Shown here: positions 53,358 through 63,033 of the stretch, piece by piece
Position numbering within the stretch: the first letter of the stretch is position 1
How the letters are laid out: each line of letters starts with the position of its first letter
Assembly (NCBI RefSeq): GCF_001552215.1
Contig: NZ_BCQT01000011.1
Coordinates: 372,001-436,000, forward strand
Length of the DNA: 64,000 nucleotides
From: Actinomadura macra NBRC 14102
Lineage (GTDB): Bacteria > Actinomycetota > Actinomycetes > Streptosporangiales > Streptosporangiaceae
Direction of reading: 5' to 3'
Notes under the pieces: generated by a model
Database searches by the model: none
What the model saw: the letters and a program-made list of their open reading frames with translations, nothing else
Told to the model about the DNA's origin: nothing
Position numbers and translations under genes: made by a program

Positions 53358-54207
53358 GGGAGCTATAGCAGGGTTGGCCGGGGGCGGCGCGTACGCCGCC
53401 CTCGGGCTCTGCCTGACACTGATGTTCCGCCTGGTCAGGGTCGTGAACTTCGCCCAGGTGGCGATCGGCGTCATCGGCGTCTACACGATGGCGATCGCGG
53501 CCGAGCACGGCTGGCCCTACGGCCTGGCAGCGCTCGCCGGCCTGCTCGCCGCCACCCTGGTCGCCGCCGTGCTCGGCTGGGTGATGGGCAAGTGGTTCGG
53601 TGAGGCGGGCGCCGACCAGCGCTCGGCGATCTCCATCGCGTTCCTGGTCGGCCTGCTGGCGGTGTCCTACCTGGTGTTCGGCACCGACCCGCGCCGCATG
53701 CCGGGCAAGTTCGGCGGTTCGTTGCTCACCGTGGACGGCATCACGGTCACGCAGGCGGCGGCCGTGTGCACCGTCGGCTCGATCGTGGTCGCGGGGGCGG
53801 CGTGGCTCGTCCTCACCCGGACCGTCCTCGGCCTGCGGCTCCGCGCCCTGTCGGAACGTCCGACGACCGCCGAACTGCACGCCATCCCGTCCCGCCGCCT
53901 CGGCGTCGGGATGTGGGCGGTCACCGGGCTGCTGTCGGCCGCCGTCCTGCTCGTCATCGCGCCGCAGCAGACCAGCGACCAGACGTCCTTGGCGCTGATG
54001 GTCATCCCCGCCGGGACCGCCGCGCTGGTCGGCGGCTTCCGCAGCCTCGGCCGCACGGTCGCCGGTGGACTCGGGCTCGGCGCGCTCCAGGGCGCGCTCG
54101 CCCACGTCACCGAACTCCAGCAGTACCGGGACACAGTGCCGTTCCTGGCGATTCTCGCCATCTTGATCTGGTCCCAGCGACGGGAGGTGTGGGATGCCGC
54201 GCGCTGA
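53350..54207 (+). CDS. ABC transporter permease (LivH type)
   Basis: A 285-residue inner-membrane permease with about eight hydrophobic segments, opening LEGAIAGLAGGGAYAALGLCLTLMFRLVRVVNFAQVAIG (the LivH hallmark). Overlaps the binding-protein gene by eight bases and the next gene by 14, so the operon is tightly coupled. Confidence 0.9.
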   Translation: MLEGAIAGLAGGGAYAALGLCLTLMFRLVRVVNFAQVAIGVIGVYTMAIAAEHGWPYGLAALAGLLAATLVAAVLGWVMGKWFGEAGADQRSAISIAFLVGLLAVSYLVFGTDPRRMPGKFGGSLLTVDGITVTQAAAVCTVGSIVVAGAAWLVLTRTVLGLRLRALSERPTTAELHAIPSRRLGVGMWAVTGLLSAAVLLVIAPQQTSDQTSLALMVIPAGTAALVGGFRSLGRTVAGGLGLGALQGALAHVTELQQYRDTVPFLAILAILIWSQRREVWDAAR

Positions 54208-55957
54208 CGCGAAGACCGCCGAAGGCCCGGCAGGCGCCGGGCGATCCGCCGGCCGGCTTGCACTACCCGCGGTGACGGGCGTCTTCGGCCAACCGGTCGC
54301 GGCGCTGCTGGTCGTCGTGGTCGCGGCGATCGTCGTGCCGCAGTACTGGCTGTTCCTTGCGACGTCCGTGCTGGTGTCGGCGGTCGCGCTGCTCGGCCTC
54401 GGCGTCGTCGGCCGGGCGGGGATGAACTCGCTGTGCGCGCTGTCGTTCGCGGCCGTCGGCGCCTGGACGGTCGCCCAGCTCAACGTGTGGCAGACCCCCG
54501 GCGGGCTGATCGCCTGGACGGTCGTGGGCGGCCTCGCCGCGATGCCGTTCGGTGTGCTGATCGGGCTGCCCGCGCTGCGCCTGCGCGGCGTGCACCTCGC
54601 CGTCGTCACGCTCGGGTTCGCCGCGGCGGCCGACGTCGTGATCGCCGCGGTCAACTTCCCCGGCGTGGACACCTACGAGCAGGTCATCCGGCCGACGTTC
54701 ATCGCCACCGACCGGCAGTACTTCGTCTACGCGGGCCTGCTGTTCGTCGTGGCCGCGCTCGGAGTCGAGCTGGTCGGACGGACCCGGATGGGCGCCGCGT
54801 GGCGCGCCGTCCGGTTCTCCGAGCGCGCCACCGCCGCCTCCGGGACGAGCGTGGCCCGCGCCAAGCTGTCGGCGTTCGCGCTCAGCGCGTTCGTCGCCGG
54901 CCTGTCCGGCGGCCTGCTCGCCGGGCAGGTCGGCATGATCACGGCGCAGAACTTCGGGACGATCGGGTCGCTGGCCCTGTTCGTCGTCGCCGTCATGGCG
55001 GGCAGCGAGTACGTGGGAGGGGCGCTGTTCGGCGGCGTCCTGATCGCGTTCGTGCCGGAGCTGTTCCGCCGGGCCGGGATCAACCAGGACTGGGCGAACG
55101 TGCTGTTCGGCGTCGGTGCCGTCCAGGCGCTCTCGCAGGGCAGCAGCATCAGCGAGGGGTTCGCCCGCAAGCTGCGCGCCCGCCGGCCCGCCAAGGTCCC
55201 CGCGCCGCGGGAGCCGGTGGAGGCCGGCGTGCCACCGCTCGGCACCGAGCCGCTCCTGGAGGTCCAGGGGCTCAGCGTCCGGTTCGGGCAGGTCGTCGCC
55301 CTCCAGGACGTGGACCTCGTGGTCCCCGAGGGCACCGTCATGGGGCTCATCGGGCCGAACGGGGCGGGCAAGTCGACCCTCACCGACGCGCTGTCGGGGT
55401 TCCTGCCGTCCGCGACCGGCAGCGTCACGCTCGGCGGCCGTTCCCTGGACGGCCTGCCCGTGCACCGCCGCGCCGCCGCCGGGCTGCGCCGCACGTTCCA
55501 GCAGGACCGCGTCCCGACCGGCCTGACCGTCGGCGCCTACCTGCGGTTCGCCGCGCACCGCACGGTCACCCGGGACGAGCTGGAGGAGGTTCGCGCCTTC
55601 CTCGGCTGCCCGCTGCCGGAGGCGCACGTCTTCGACCTGGACGTCGGCAGCCGCCGCCTCCTGGAAGTGGCGGCCGCGATCCTCGCGCGGCCCCGGCTGA
55701 TCGTGCTGGACGAGCCCGCCGCGGGACTCGCCCACGCCGAGTCGCTCGCGCTCGCCGACCGGCTCATCGAGGTCCCGGCCAGGTTCGGCGCGTCCGTCCT
55801 GCTCATCGAGCACGACCTCGACATGGTCCGGCGCGCCTGCGCGAGCGTCGTCGTCCTGGACTTCGGCGCGGTCATCGCCGCGGGCCCGCCGGCCGAGGTG
55901 CTCGCCAGGCCCGAGGTCGCCCGCGCCTACCTGGGAGACGAGGTGGCCCTCACATGA
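54194..55957 (+). CDS. Fused ABC permease-ATPase (LivM-LivG)
   Basis: A 587-residue fusion. Residues ~1-330 are a LivM-type permease (GRAGMNSLCALSFAAVGAW, ALRLRGVHLAVVTLGFAAA, NFGTIGSLALFVVAVMAG). After a short linker, residues ~352-587 form an ATPase: Walker A IGPNGAGKST near 388, Walker B LIVLDEPAAGL near 505 and the switch His in IEHDLDMV. The usual LSGGQ signature is replaced by LDVGSRRLLEVAAAI, an unusual deviation. Separate LivM and LivG genes are the norm; fusions are known. Confidence 0.9.
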   Translation: MPRADAKTAEGPAGAGRSAGRLALPAVTGVFGQPVAALLVVVVAAIVVPQYWLFLATSVLVSAVALLGLGVVGRAGMNSLCALSFAAVGAWTVAQLNVWQTPGGLIAWTVVGGLAAMPFGVLIGLPALRLRGVHLAVVTLGFAAAADVVIAAVNFPGVDTYEQVIRPTFIATDRQYFVYAGLLFVVAALGVELVGRTRMGAAWRAVRFSERATAASGTSVARAKLSAFALSAFVAGLSGGLLAGQVGMITAQNFGTIGSLALFVVAVMAGSEYVGGALFGGVLIAFVPELFRRAGINQDWANVLFGVGAVQALSQGSSISEGFARKLRARRPAKVPAPREPVEAGVPPLGTEPLLEVQGLSVRFGQVVALQDVDLVVPEGTVMGLIGPNGAGKSTLTDALSGFLPSATGSVTLGGRSLDGLPVHRRAAAGLRRTFQQDRVPTGLTVGAYLRFAAHRTVTRDELEEVRAFLGCPLPEAHVFDLDVGSRRLLEVAAAILARPRLIVLDEPAAGLAHAESLALADRLIEVPARFGASVLLIEHDLDMVRRACASVVVLDFGAVIAAGPPAEVLARPEVARAYLGDEVALT

Positions 55958-56679
55958 AGGAACTGAGGCTGGAGGACGTGGCGGTCGCCCGGGGCGGCGC
56001 CCCGATCGTCCGGGACGTCACCCTGACCGTGTCCGCGGGGGAGGTGACCGTCCTGCTCGGCCCGAACGGCGCCGGGAAGACCACCCTGCTGGAGGCGGTG
56101 GCGGGCGTCCTGCCGCTCGCCGCCGGGCGGCTGACCGGTGACGGCGACGATCTCGCCGGGCTCGACCGGGTGACGCGGGCGCGGCGCGGCATCGCGCTCG
56201 TCGAGCAGGGGCGGACGGTGTTCACGCAGCTGACCGTCGCCGAGAACCTGCGGGCCGTCCGCCGCTCGGCCACCGACCGCACCGTCGAGCTCTTCCCCGA
56301 ACTGGAGAAGCGCATGGACGTGCAGGCGGGGCTGCTGTCCGGCGGTGAGCAGCAGATGGTGGTGCTCGCCCGCGCGCTCGCGATGCAACCGTCGGTGCTG
56401 CTGATCGACGAGATGTCGCTCGGCCTCGCGCCGGTCATCGTCAAGCGGCTGCTGCCGGCGGTCCGGTCGCTGGCGGACGAGGGCTGCGCCGTGCTGCTGG
56501 TCGAGCAGTTCGCGACGCTCGCCCTGGGGATCGCCGACACGGCGCACGTCCTGGCCGGCGGGCGGCTCACCCACAGCGGGCCCGCGGCCCCCCTCCGCAA
56601 GGCCCCCGAAGTTCTGCACGCAGCCTATCTTGGTGAGGCCGTGGGCGAGGCCGTGAGCGAACCCGAAGCGAGGAGTTGA
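55954..56679 (+). CDS. ABC transporter ATPase (LivF type)
   Basis: A 241-residue ATPase with Walker A LGPNGAGKTT, LSGGEQQMVVLARAL signature (regular, unlike the LivG half of its partner), Walker B LLIDEMSLGL and VLLVEQF. It completes the importer with the lipoprotein, LivH-like and fused LivMG-like proteins. The ATG overlaps the previous stop. Confidence 0.93.
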   Translation: MKELRLEDVAVARGGAPIVRDVTLTVSAGEVTVLLGPNGAGKTTLLEAVAGVLPLAAGRLTGDGDDLAGLDRVTRARRGIALVEQGRTVFTQLTVAENLRAVRRSATDRTVELFPELEKRMDVQAGLLSGGEQQMVVLARALAMQPSVLLIDEMSLGLAPVIVKRLLPAVRSLADEGCAVLLVEQFATLALGIADTAHVLAGGRLTHSGPAAPLRKAPEVLHAAYLGEAVGEAVSEPEARS

Positions 56680-56680
56680 G

Positions 56681-57469
56681 ATGGGACGGGTGCTGATCGT
56701 CACCGGTGGCGGCAGCGGGATCGGGGCGGCCGTCGCGCGCGGCGCCGCCAAGGACGACCACGTGGTGATCTGCGGGCGCCGCAAGGACGCGCTGGATCGC
56801 GTCGCCGCCGAGTCCGGCGCGGAGCCGCGGGTCTGTGACGTGGCCTCGCCGGGCGCCGTCGCCGAACTGGTGGAGGGCGTCGTCGCCACCCACGGACGGC
56901 TGGACGGCCTGGTCGCCAACGCCGGCGTCCTGCGCGGTGGTGCCGTCCTGGACGTCTCGCCCGAGGACTGGCAGGCCACCGTGGACACCAACCTGACATC
57001 GGTGTTCCTGCTGGCCAGGGCGGCGTTGCCGCATCTGATCGAGGCGCGGGGCGCGCTGGTCACGGTCTCGTCGGTGGCGGCGCTGCGCGTCCCGACCGGC
57101 GTCGCCGCCTACGCGACGTCCAAGGCCGGGCTGACCATGCTCACGCAGACGATCGCTGCGGACTACGGGCCGCGCGGTGTGCGCGCGAACGTGGTGTGCC
57201 CCGGCTGGATCCGCACCGAGATGTCGGACGCGGAGATGGACGGGTTCGGTGGGCCGCACGGTCTTGGCCGTGAGGAGGCGTACGAGGAGGTCACCCGGCT
57301 CGTCCCGCAGCGCCGGCCCGGGACGGCGGAGGAGGCCGCGGCGGCGGTGCTGTGGCTGCTCGGCCCGGAGGCGTCCTACGTCAACGGCGCCGTGCTGAGC
57401 GTGGACGGCGGCACCGCCCTGCCCGACCCCGGGACGGTGCCGTTCGAGTTCCAGATCAAGCCCCGCTAG
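56681..57469 (+). CDS. Short-chain dehydrogenase/reductase
   Basis: A 262-residue classical SDR. TGGGSGIGAA (NAD(P)-binding glycines), NAGVLRGG, the Ser in VTVSSVAAL, Tyr and Lys in AAYATSKAG, and PGWIRTEM are present. It begins one base after the livF-like stop with GAGGAG upstream, so it is the last gene of the O9/O10 operon; the substrate is probably an alcohol or ketone intermediate of the same pathway. The 3' end overlaps the convergent monooxygenase gene by 14 bp. Confidence 0.92.
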   Translation: MGRVLIVTGGGSGIGAAVARGAAKDDHVVICGRRKDALDRVAAESGAEPRVCDVASPGAVAELVEGVVATHGRLDGLVANAGVLRGGAVLDVSPEDWQATVDTNLTSVFLLARAALPHLIEARGALVTVSSVAALRVPTGVAAYATSKAGLTMLTQTIAADYGPRGVRANVVCPGWIRTEMSDAEMDGFGGPHGLGREEAYEEVTRLVPQRRPGTAEEAAAAVLWLLGPEASYVNGAVLSVDGGTALPDPGTVPFEFQIKPR

Positions 57470-58466
57470 AAGCGCTGAGGCCGGGCGCGAGGCTGTCCTG
57501 GTACAGCTCGGCGAGGATGTCGTAGGAGCGCAGGCGGTCGGCGTGGTCGTACACCATCGTCGTGACCATGACCTCGTCGGCCGCCGTCCGCTCGATGAGC
57601 GCGTCCAGTTGCGCGCGGACGGCATCCGGGCCGCCCACCACCTGGTCCCGGATCCGCGAGTCGATCATCTGGCGTTCGAGCGGCGTGTACGGGTGCGCCG
57701 CGGTCTCCTGCGGTGTCGGCAGCGGCCCGGGACGCCCCTGCCGCAGCCGCACGAACGCCAGCGACTGCGGCGCCGCAAGTTCCTGCGCCCTGTCGTCGGT
57801 GTCGGCGGCGGTGACCGAGACGCCGATCATCGCGTAGGGCTCGTCGAGCGCCCCCGGCCGGAACGACTCGCGGTACAGGGCGAGCGCGGGCACCGTGTTC
57901 TCGGCGCTGAAGTGGTGCGCGAACGCGAACGGCAGGCCCAGCAACCCGGCGAGCCGCGCGCTGTAGCCGCTGGATCCGAGCAGCCACACCGGTGGCTCGT
58001 TGCCGGCGGCGGGCGTCACCTTGCTGCCGGCGCCGAAGTAGCCGCGCAGCTCCACGACCTGCTCGGGAAAGTCGTCCACCGACAGCGCCTCCGGGGAGCG
58101 GCGCAGCGCGAGGGCGGTCGCCTGGTCGGTGCCGGGGGCGCGCCCGAGGCCGAGGTCGATGCGTCCCGGGTAGAGGGCCTCCAGCGTTCCGAACTGCTCG
58201 GCGACCACCATCGGCGCGTGGTTCGGCAGCATGACGCCGCCCGACCCCACCCGCATCGCGGACGTCGCCGCCGCGACCTGCCCGATCAGCACGGCGGTCG
58301 CCGAGCTGGCGATGCCCGGCATCGCGTGGTGCTCGGCGAGCCAGTACCGGTGGAAGCCGAGCCGCTCGGCGTGCCGTGCCAGGTCGAGGGTGTTGCGCAG
58401 CGCTTGGCGGGACGTGGACCCGCTGACGACGGGGGCCAGGTCGAGGACGGAGAACGGAACGCTCAT
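57456..58466 (-). CDS. Luciferase-like flavin-dependent oxidoreductase
   Basis: A 336-residue LLM-class protein: SVPFSVLDLAPV, LARHAERLGFHRYWLAEHHAMPGIASSATAVLIG, RVGSGGVMLPNHAPMVVAEQFGTLEALYPGRIDLGLGRAPGTD. This is the FMN-dependent MsnO8-like subgroup common in bacteria. The start is ATG 58466 or an upstream GTG at 58478. No MarR operator is in front, so it is probably outside the regulon. Confidence 0.88.
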   Translation of the reverse strand: MSVPFSVLDLAPVVSGSTSRQALRNTLDLARHAERLGFHRYWLAEHHAMPGIASSATAVLIGQVAAATSAMRVGSGGVMLPNHAPMVVAEQFGTLEALYPGRIDLGLGRAPGTDQATALALRRSPEALSVDDFPEQVVELRGYFGAGSKVTPAAGNEPPVWLLGSSGYSARLAGLLGLPFAFAHHFSAENTVPALALYRESFRPGALDEPYAMIGVSVTAADTDDRAQELAAPQSLAFVRLRQGRPGPLPTPQETAAHPYTPLERQMIDSRIRDQVVGGPDAVRAQLDALIERTAADEVMVTTMVYDHADRLRSYDILAELYQDSLAPGLSASSGA

Positions 58467-58511
58467 AACGGGTGACAACCCGGCCGCACCCCGTCCTCTT
58501 CCCGCCTCGGA

Positions 58512-58844
58512 TCACCCGATCGCGGTTTTGATCACGGCCACGGTCAGCAGGATGGATCCCGTCACGAACAGCGGCAGGACCGTGATGCAGAGCCACGACC
58601 AGATCACCAGCACCCGGCCTCGCCGGGGGTCGTGCTCGGCGAAGCGGTTCTCGGCGCTGGTGTAGAGCAGCGCCGCGACCACGACCAGCGGCAGGCAGAC
58701 GATCATGGTGAGGAGCCCGAGGACGAAGGCGGCGATCTGCCCGCCGAGCGTGTAGGTCCCGTCCGGGCCGATGCCGAGCGCGGGACGGGCGGGAGCGGCG
58801 GACTGGGGAACGGGCTGGTGGGGCACGGCCTCGTACATGGGCAC
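58512..58844 (-). CDS. Small two-segment membrane protein
   Basis: A 110-residue protein. A Pro-rich N-terminus precedes two membrane segments (LGGQIAAFVLGLLTMIVCLPLVVVAALLY and VLVIWSWLCITVLPLFVTGSILL). No function is recognised. It is separated from the monooxygenase gene by 33 bp in the same direction. Confidence 0.65.
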   Translation of the reverse strand: MPMYEAVPHQPVPQSAAPARPALGIGPDGTYTLGGQIAAFVLGLLTMIVCLPLVVVAALLYTSAENRFAEHDPRRGRVLVIWSWLCITVLPLFVTGSILLTVAVIKTAIG

Positions 58845-58934
58845 ACCGATCCGATCATGGGAACTGTGAGCCGGATCATACGCTCGGTGATCTCGGTAGA
58901 CGAGAGGTGCGGCGGTCTGTTTTCCGTGCGATTA

Positions 58935-58973
58935 CCGACCCGACCCGGACCCGCCCCGACCCGACCCGAGCCG
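58935..58973. repeat. Short (CGACC)-type simple repeat
   Basis: A 39-bp stretch of imperfect CGACC/CGGACC pentanucleotides just after the stop of the dehydrogenase gene at 58976. It is low-complexity GC-rich sequence without coding sense. Confidence 0.7.
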
Positions 58974-58975
58974 AT

Positions 58976-59848
58976 TTAGGACGTCTGACCTCGCTCCAGC
59001 AGGGTGACCAGCCGGGCCAGGCCGTCCGCGCCGTGTCCCTCCGCCACGGCGCGATCGAGCAGGTCGCGCAGCGACGGCAGGTACCAGGGGTCCACGCCCT
59101 GGTCACGGCTCGTCTCGATCAGGCCGGGAAAGGCGACCTGGCTGGTCGCGATGCTGGAGACGACGGTGCCGAACTCGCCCGCGTCGACCACCCGCGCGAG
59201 TTCGGGCAGGGAGCCGAGCATCGCGGTCAGCCAGTCCAGGATCATCGGCGCGAACGTCGTGGCCGTCACCTTCTCGGAGCGGACGAGCGCGAGCGCGTGG
59301 TAGATGCCCGCGAACATCCCGTACATCGCGTCGAGCAGTGCCAGGTCGAACAGGGGCGCAAGGCCCGGGTCGGCGCCGAGATGGCGTGGCTCGGCCAGGG
59401 CGGTGAGGACGGTGCGGTGCTCGGCGAAGGCCGCCTCGTCGCCGCTGTAGAGGATCAGCGCGCCGGGCCGTCCGATCATCTGAGGGACGGCCATGATCCC
59501 CCCGTCGACGTACCGGCCGCCGCGGACGGTGACGATCTCGGCCATGGCGCGCGCCTGGCGCGGCGTGCCGTTGCTGAGCTGCACGACGGTGGCTCCGGTG
59601 AGATCGTCGCAGGCGAGGATCTCCTCCGCGTTGGCGTAGACGGACAGGCACACGAGCACCAGCGGGCTCGCCGCGAGCGCCTCGTCGGCGGTGGACGCCT
59701 GGACGGCGCCCTTCGCGACCAGTGGTCCGGCCTTGGCGGCGGTGCGGTTCCAGACGGTGACGGAGTGCCCGTCCGCCAGGAGTGCTTCGGCGAGGGCCGT
59801 CCCCATCAGGCCCAGCCCGAGGACGGTCACGGAAGTTCTGTCGGTCAT
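58976..59848 (-). CDS. NADPH-dependent imine-reductase-like dehydrogenase
   Basis: A 290-residue beta-hydroxyacid-dehydrogenase-superfamily protein: VTVLGLGLMGTALAEALLADGHSVTVWNRT (dinucleotide-binding) followed by VVQLSNGTPRQARAMAEIV and DGGIMAVPQMIGRPGALILYSG, the pattern of actinomycete imine reductases. Cyclic imine reduction is inferred from family; the natural substrate is unknown. It is divergent from the SARP gene (89-bp gap). Confidence 0.87.
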   Translation of the reverse strand: MTDRTSVTVLGLGLMGTALAEALLADGHSVTVWNRTAAKAGPLVAKGAVQASTADEALAASPLVLVCLSVYANAEEILACDDLTGATVVQLSNGTPRQARAMAEIVTVRGGRYVDGGIMAVPQMIGRPGALILYSGDEAAFAEHRTVLTALAEPRHLGADPGLAPLFDLALLDAMYGMFAGIYHALALVRSEKVTATTFAPMILDWLTAMLGSLPELARVVDAGEFGTVVSSIATSQVAFPGLIETSRDQGVDPWYLPSLRDLLDRAVAEGHGADGLARLVTLLERGQTS

Positions 59849-59937
59849 GTCGGATCTCCCGGTGTGCCGGATCAGTGGAGGCCCCAGCCTGCGGCGGGAG
59901 GGTTCGGGAACCGTTCGGGCGGCATTACGGTGGCGGT

Positions 59938-62900
59938 ATGCGCTTCGGGGTGCTCGGTCCGCTGGAGGTGCGGGCCGGGGACGGCGCGCCGGTCCGGGTC
60001 GCCGACCTGAAGGTGCGCATGCTGCTGGCCGACCTGCTCGCGCACGCGGGGCGGGTCGTCCCGTCCGGGCGGCTCATCGACGACCTGTGGGGTGAGGCGC
60101 TGCCCGCCGACCCGGCGGCGACGCTCCGGGCGCGCGTCTCGCAGCTCCGGCGCGCCCTGGAGGACGCCGAGCCGGGTGCCCGCGCGCTCGTGGAGTCGCA
60201 CCCGCCCGGCTACCGGCTGGACGCCCGGCCCGAGGACGCGGGGCGTTTCGGTGATCTCGCGGCGCGTGCCAGGGAGACCGCCGATCCGGCGGTCCGCGCG
60301 GCCCTGCTGGACGAGGCGCTCGGGCTGTGGCGCGGGCCCGCCTACGCGGGTTTCGCCGGCGCCGCGTTCGCCGCACCGGAGGTCGCTCGCCTGGACGAAC
60401 TGCGCCTCACGGCCCTGGAAGGGCGGGCCGAGGCGCGGCTGGACCTCGGTGAACACGAGTCCCTGGCCGCCGAGTTGCGCGGGCTCGTGGACGAGCATCC
60501 GCTGCGGGAACGGCTCCGCGCGGCCTACATGCGTGCCCTGTACCGGACGGGCCGCCCGGCCGAGGCCCTCGCGACCTACGACGAGCACCGCCGCCGGATT
60601 CGGGACGATCTGGGCGCCGACCCGGGCCCGGCGCTCATCGCCCTGCACCAGGCGATCCTCCGCCAGGACCCGGCCGAGGCCCGCCCAGCCCCGGCGACGA
60701 ACCTGCCTGCCGAGGTGACCGGCCTGGTCGGCAGGGACGCGGCGCTGGGCGCGGTCACGGGCCTGCTGGACCGCTCGCGCCTGGTGACCCTGCACGGGCC
60801 GGGCGGCGTCGGCAAGACACGGCTCGCGGTGGCGGCGGCCAGGCTGGTTCTGGAGCGTTACCCGGACGGCGTTTGGATCGTCCCACTGGACGAGGGCGCC
60901 TCGCGTGGTGCCACCGTCGACGACCTGGCGGGGCTGGTCACGGGCGTGCTTGGGCTGCGGGACGACGCGGGGACGCAGGGGACCGCCGGTGGGCGGCTGG
61001 CGGAGGCGCTGCGCGGTAAGCGGGTCCTGCTCGTGCTGGACAACTGCGAGCACGTGGTCGAGGCGGCGGCCCGGCTGGTCGCGGCGCTGCTGCGGGACGT
61101 CCCGGACCTGCGGGTCCTCGCGACCGGCCGGGAACCGCTCGGCATCTCGGGGGAGCGGCTCTGGACCGTCCGGCCGCTGTCCGCGCCCGACGCGGCGGAC
61201 CTGTTCGCGGCGCGGGCGGCGGACGCGGCGCCTGGTTTCGCGCTCGGCGCGGGCGACTCCGGCGCCGTGGCGGCGATCTGCGCACGGCTCGACGGCATCC
61301 CGCTCGCGCTGGAGTTGGCGGCCACCCGCGTCCGGGCACTGGGCGTGGACGAACTGGCGCGGCGGCTGGACGACCGGTTCCGGCTGCTGTCGGCCGGTAC
61401 CCGGGACGCCCCGGCCAGGCAGCGGACGCTCCGCGCCGTCATCGACTGGAGCTGGGAGCCGCTCGACGCGACCGAGCGGGCGGTGCTGCGCCGTCTCGCG
61501 GTCCATGCGGGCGGCGCGACGCTCGACGCCGCCGCGGAGGTGGGCGGGGGCGAGATCGATGCGCTGGCGCGTCTCGTCGACCGGTCGCTGGTCGTGGTGG
61601 GCGAAGGCCCCCGCTACCGCCTCCTGGAATCGGTCGCCGCGTACTGCCTCGAACGGCTCCGCGACGCCGGCGAGTACGAGGAGACGCGGCGGCGTCACGT
61701 CCACTACTACGCGGCGCTGGCCGAACGGGTCGAACCACGCCTCCGCGGCGCGGACCAGCGCGAGGCCCTCACGCACATGCGCGCAGAGGCGAGCAACCTG
61801 CGGACGGCGCTGGACACCGCCGTCCAAAGCGGCGACGCGGACGCGGCCTTGCGGCTGGTGAACGCCATGGGCTGGTCCTGGTTCCTGTTGGGCCGCGTGA
61901 GCGAGGCCCGGCGCGCGCTGGCGCACGCCCTGGCCGTCCCAGGAGGGACGCCCGTCGCAGTGGCCAGAGCACGGACGTGGCACACCGGATTCACCATGCT
62001 CGACGGCGATGGCGCAGATCGTGACGAACGCTGTCGTGCGGCCCTCTCCGGATACGACGGGATCGACGACGCGTGGGGGAGGGCGTGGGCGGAATGGTTC
62101 CTCGGCTCCGTCCGGGCCGGGTTCGGTGACCTCCCCGAGATCGCCGGCCTCGCCGGGCAGGCGCTCGCGGGGTTCCGGTCCCTCGGCGACCGCTGGGGCG
62201 AGGCGGCGGCGCTCTCCACCCGCGCCGCGCAGGCCGTCGTCGCGGGCGACCTCGACGCGGCGGCCCGCGACGGTGATCGCGCCCTGGAGCTGTTCGGCGC
62301 GGCGGGCGACCGGTGGGGGCGCCTCCAGGCCACCGAGACGCTCGGCCTCGTCGCCGAGGTGACCGGCGACCACGCCCGTGCGGCCCGGCTGCATGAGCGC
62401 GGCCTGCGCGACGCCGAGGAACTCGGGCTGGGGGCGGCGGCGTCCGGCGCGCTGTCGCGTCTCGGCCGGATCGCGCTGCTCATGGGCGACCACGAACGCG
62501 CTGACGCCCTGCACAAGCGCGCGAGGCGGCTCGCCGTCCGCGAGTCGCACCGGCGGATGGAGCACTTCGCCGACGTCGGGCTCGCGCTCGCGGCGCGGCG
62601 GCGCGGCCGGCTGGACGAGGCGGAGGCGGCCCTGCGCGGCTGGCTGGACTGGTGCCGCGACATCGACGGCGCGCCCGGCCTGGCGTTCCTGCTGGCGGAA
62701 CTGGGGTTCATCGCCGAGTTGCGCGGCGACGCCGCGGCGGCCCTCGCCCTGCACGCCGAGGGGCTGGCGGCGGCCCGCGCCACCGGCAACCCGCGTGCCG
62801 TCGCGCTGGCGCTCGAAGGCACCGCGGGCGCGCAGGCCCTCGCCGGGCGGATCGAGGAAGCCGCGCGGTCGCTGGACGCCGCGTCCGCGCGCCGCGCGTC

Positions 62901-63033
62901 CGCCGGGGCGCCGCTGCCCTCGGCGGAACGCGGTGACGTCGACCGGATCACCGCCCGGATCGTTCAGGCGCGGCGGGCCAGGGGCAGTGCGAGCAGCGTG
63001 ACCGCGCCGGTCAGCACCAAGGCCGCCGGGTAG
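59938..63033 (+). CDS. SARP/AfsR-type regulator with NB-ARC ATPase and TPR domains
   Basis: A 1031-residue regulator. Residues 1-90 form an OmpR-like winged helix (MRFGVLGPLEV, LLADLLAHAGRVVPSGRLIDDLW, LRARVSQLRRAL). Residues ~95-240 are the BTAD bundle (EVARLDELRLTALEGRAEARLDLG). An ATPase follows with Walker A GPGGVGKTR near 287 and Walker B LLVLDNCEHV near 365. The rest is tandem helical repeats. Such large SARPs act as ATP-gated activators. The ATG at 59938 is well placed; the neighbouring imine-reductase-like gene is a plausible target. Confidence 0.93.
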   Translation: MRFGVLGPLEVRAGDGAPVRVADLKVRMLLADLLAHAGRVVPSGRLIDDLWGEALPADPAATLRARVSQLRRALEDAEPGARALVESHPPGYRLDARPEDAGRFGDLAARARETADPAVRAALLDEALGLWRGPAYAGFAGAAFAAPEVARLDELRLTALEGRAEARLDLGEHESLAAELRGLVDEHPLRERLRAAYMRALYRTGRPAEALATYDEHRRRIRDDLGADPGPALIALHQAILRQDPAEARPAPATNLPAEVTGLVGRDAALGAVTGLLDRSRLVTLHGPGGVGKTRLAVAAARLVLERYPDGVWIVPLDEGASRGATVDDLAGLVTGVLGLRDDAGTQGTAGGRLAEALRGKRVLLVLDNCEHVVEAAARLVAALLRDVPDLRVLATGREPLGISGERLWTVRPLSAPDAADLFAARAADAAPGFALGAGDSGAVAAICARLDGIPLALELAATRVRALGVDELARRLDDRFRLLSAGTRDAPARQRTLRAVIDWSWEPLDATERAVLRRLAVHAGGATLDAAAEVGGGEIDALARLVDRSLVVVGEGPRYRLLESVAAYCLERLRDAGEYEETRRRHVHYYAALAERVEPRLRGADQREALTHMRAEASNLRTALDTAVQSGDADAALRLVNAMGWSWFLLGRVSEARRALAHALAVPGGTPVAVARARTWHTGFTMLDGDGADRDERCRAALSGYDGIDDAWGRAWAEWFLGSVRAGFGDLPEIAGLAGQALAGFRSLGDRWGEAAALSTRAAQAVVAGDLDAAARDGDRALELFGAAGDRWGRLQATETLGLVAEVTGDHARAARLHERGLRDAEELGLGAAASGALSRLGRIALLMGDHERADALHKRARRLAVRESHRRMEHFADVGLALAARRRGRLDEAEAALRGWLDWCRDIDGAPGLAFLLAELGFIAELRGDAAAALALHAEGLAAARATGNPRAVALALEGTAGAQALAGRIEEAARSLDAASARRASAGAPLPSAERGDVDRITARIVQARRARGSASSVTAPVSTKAAG

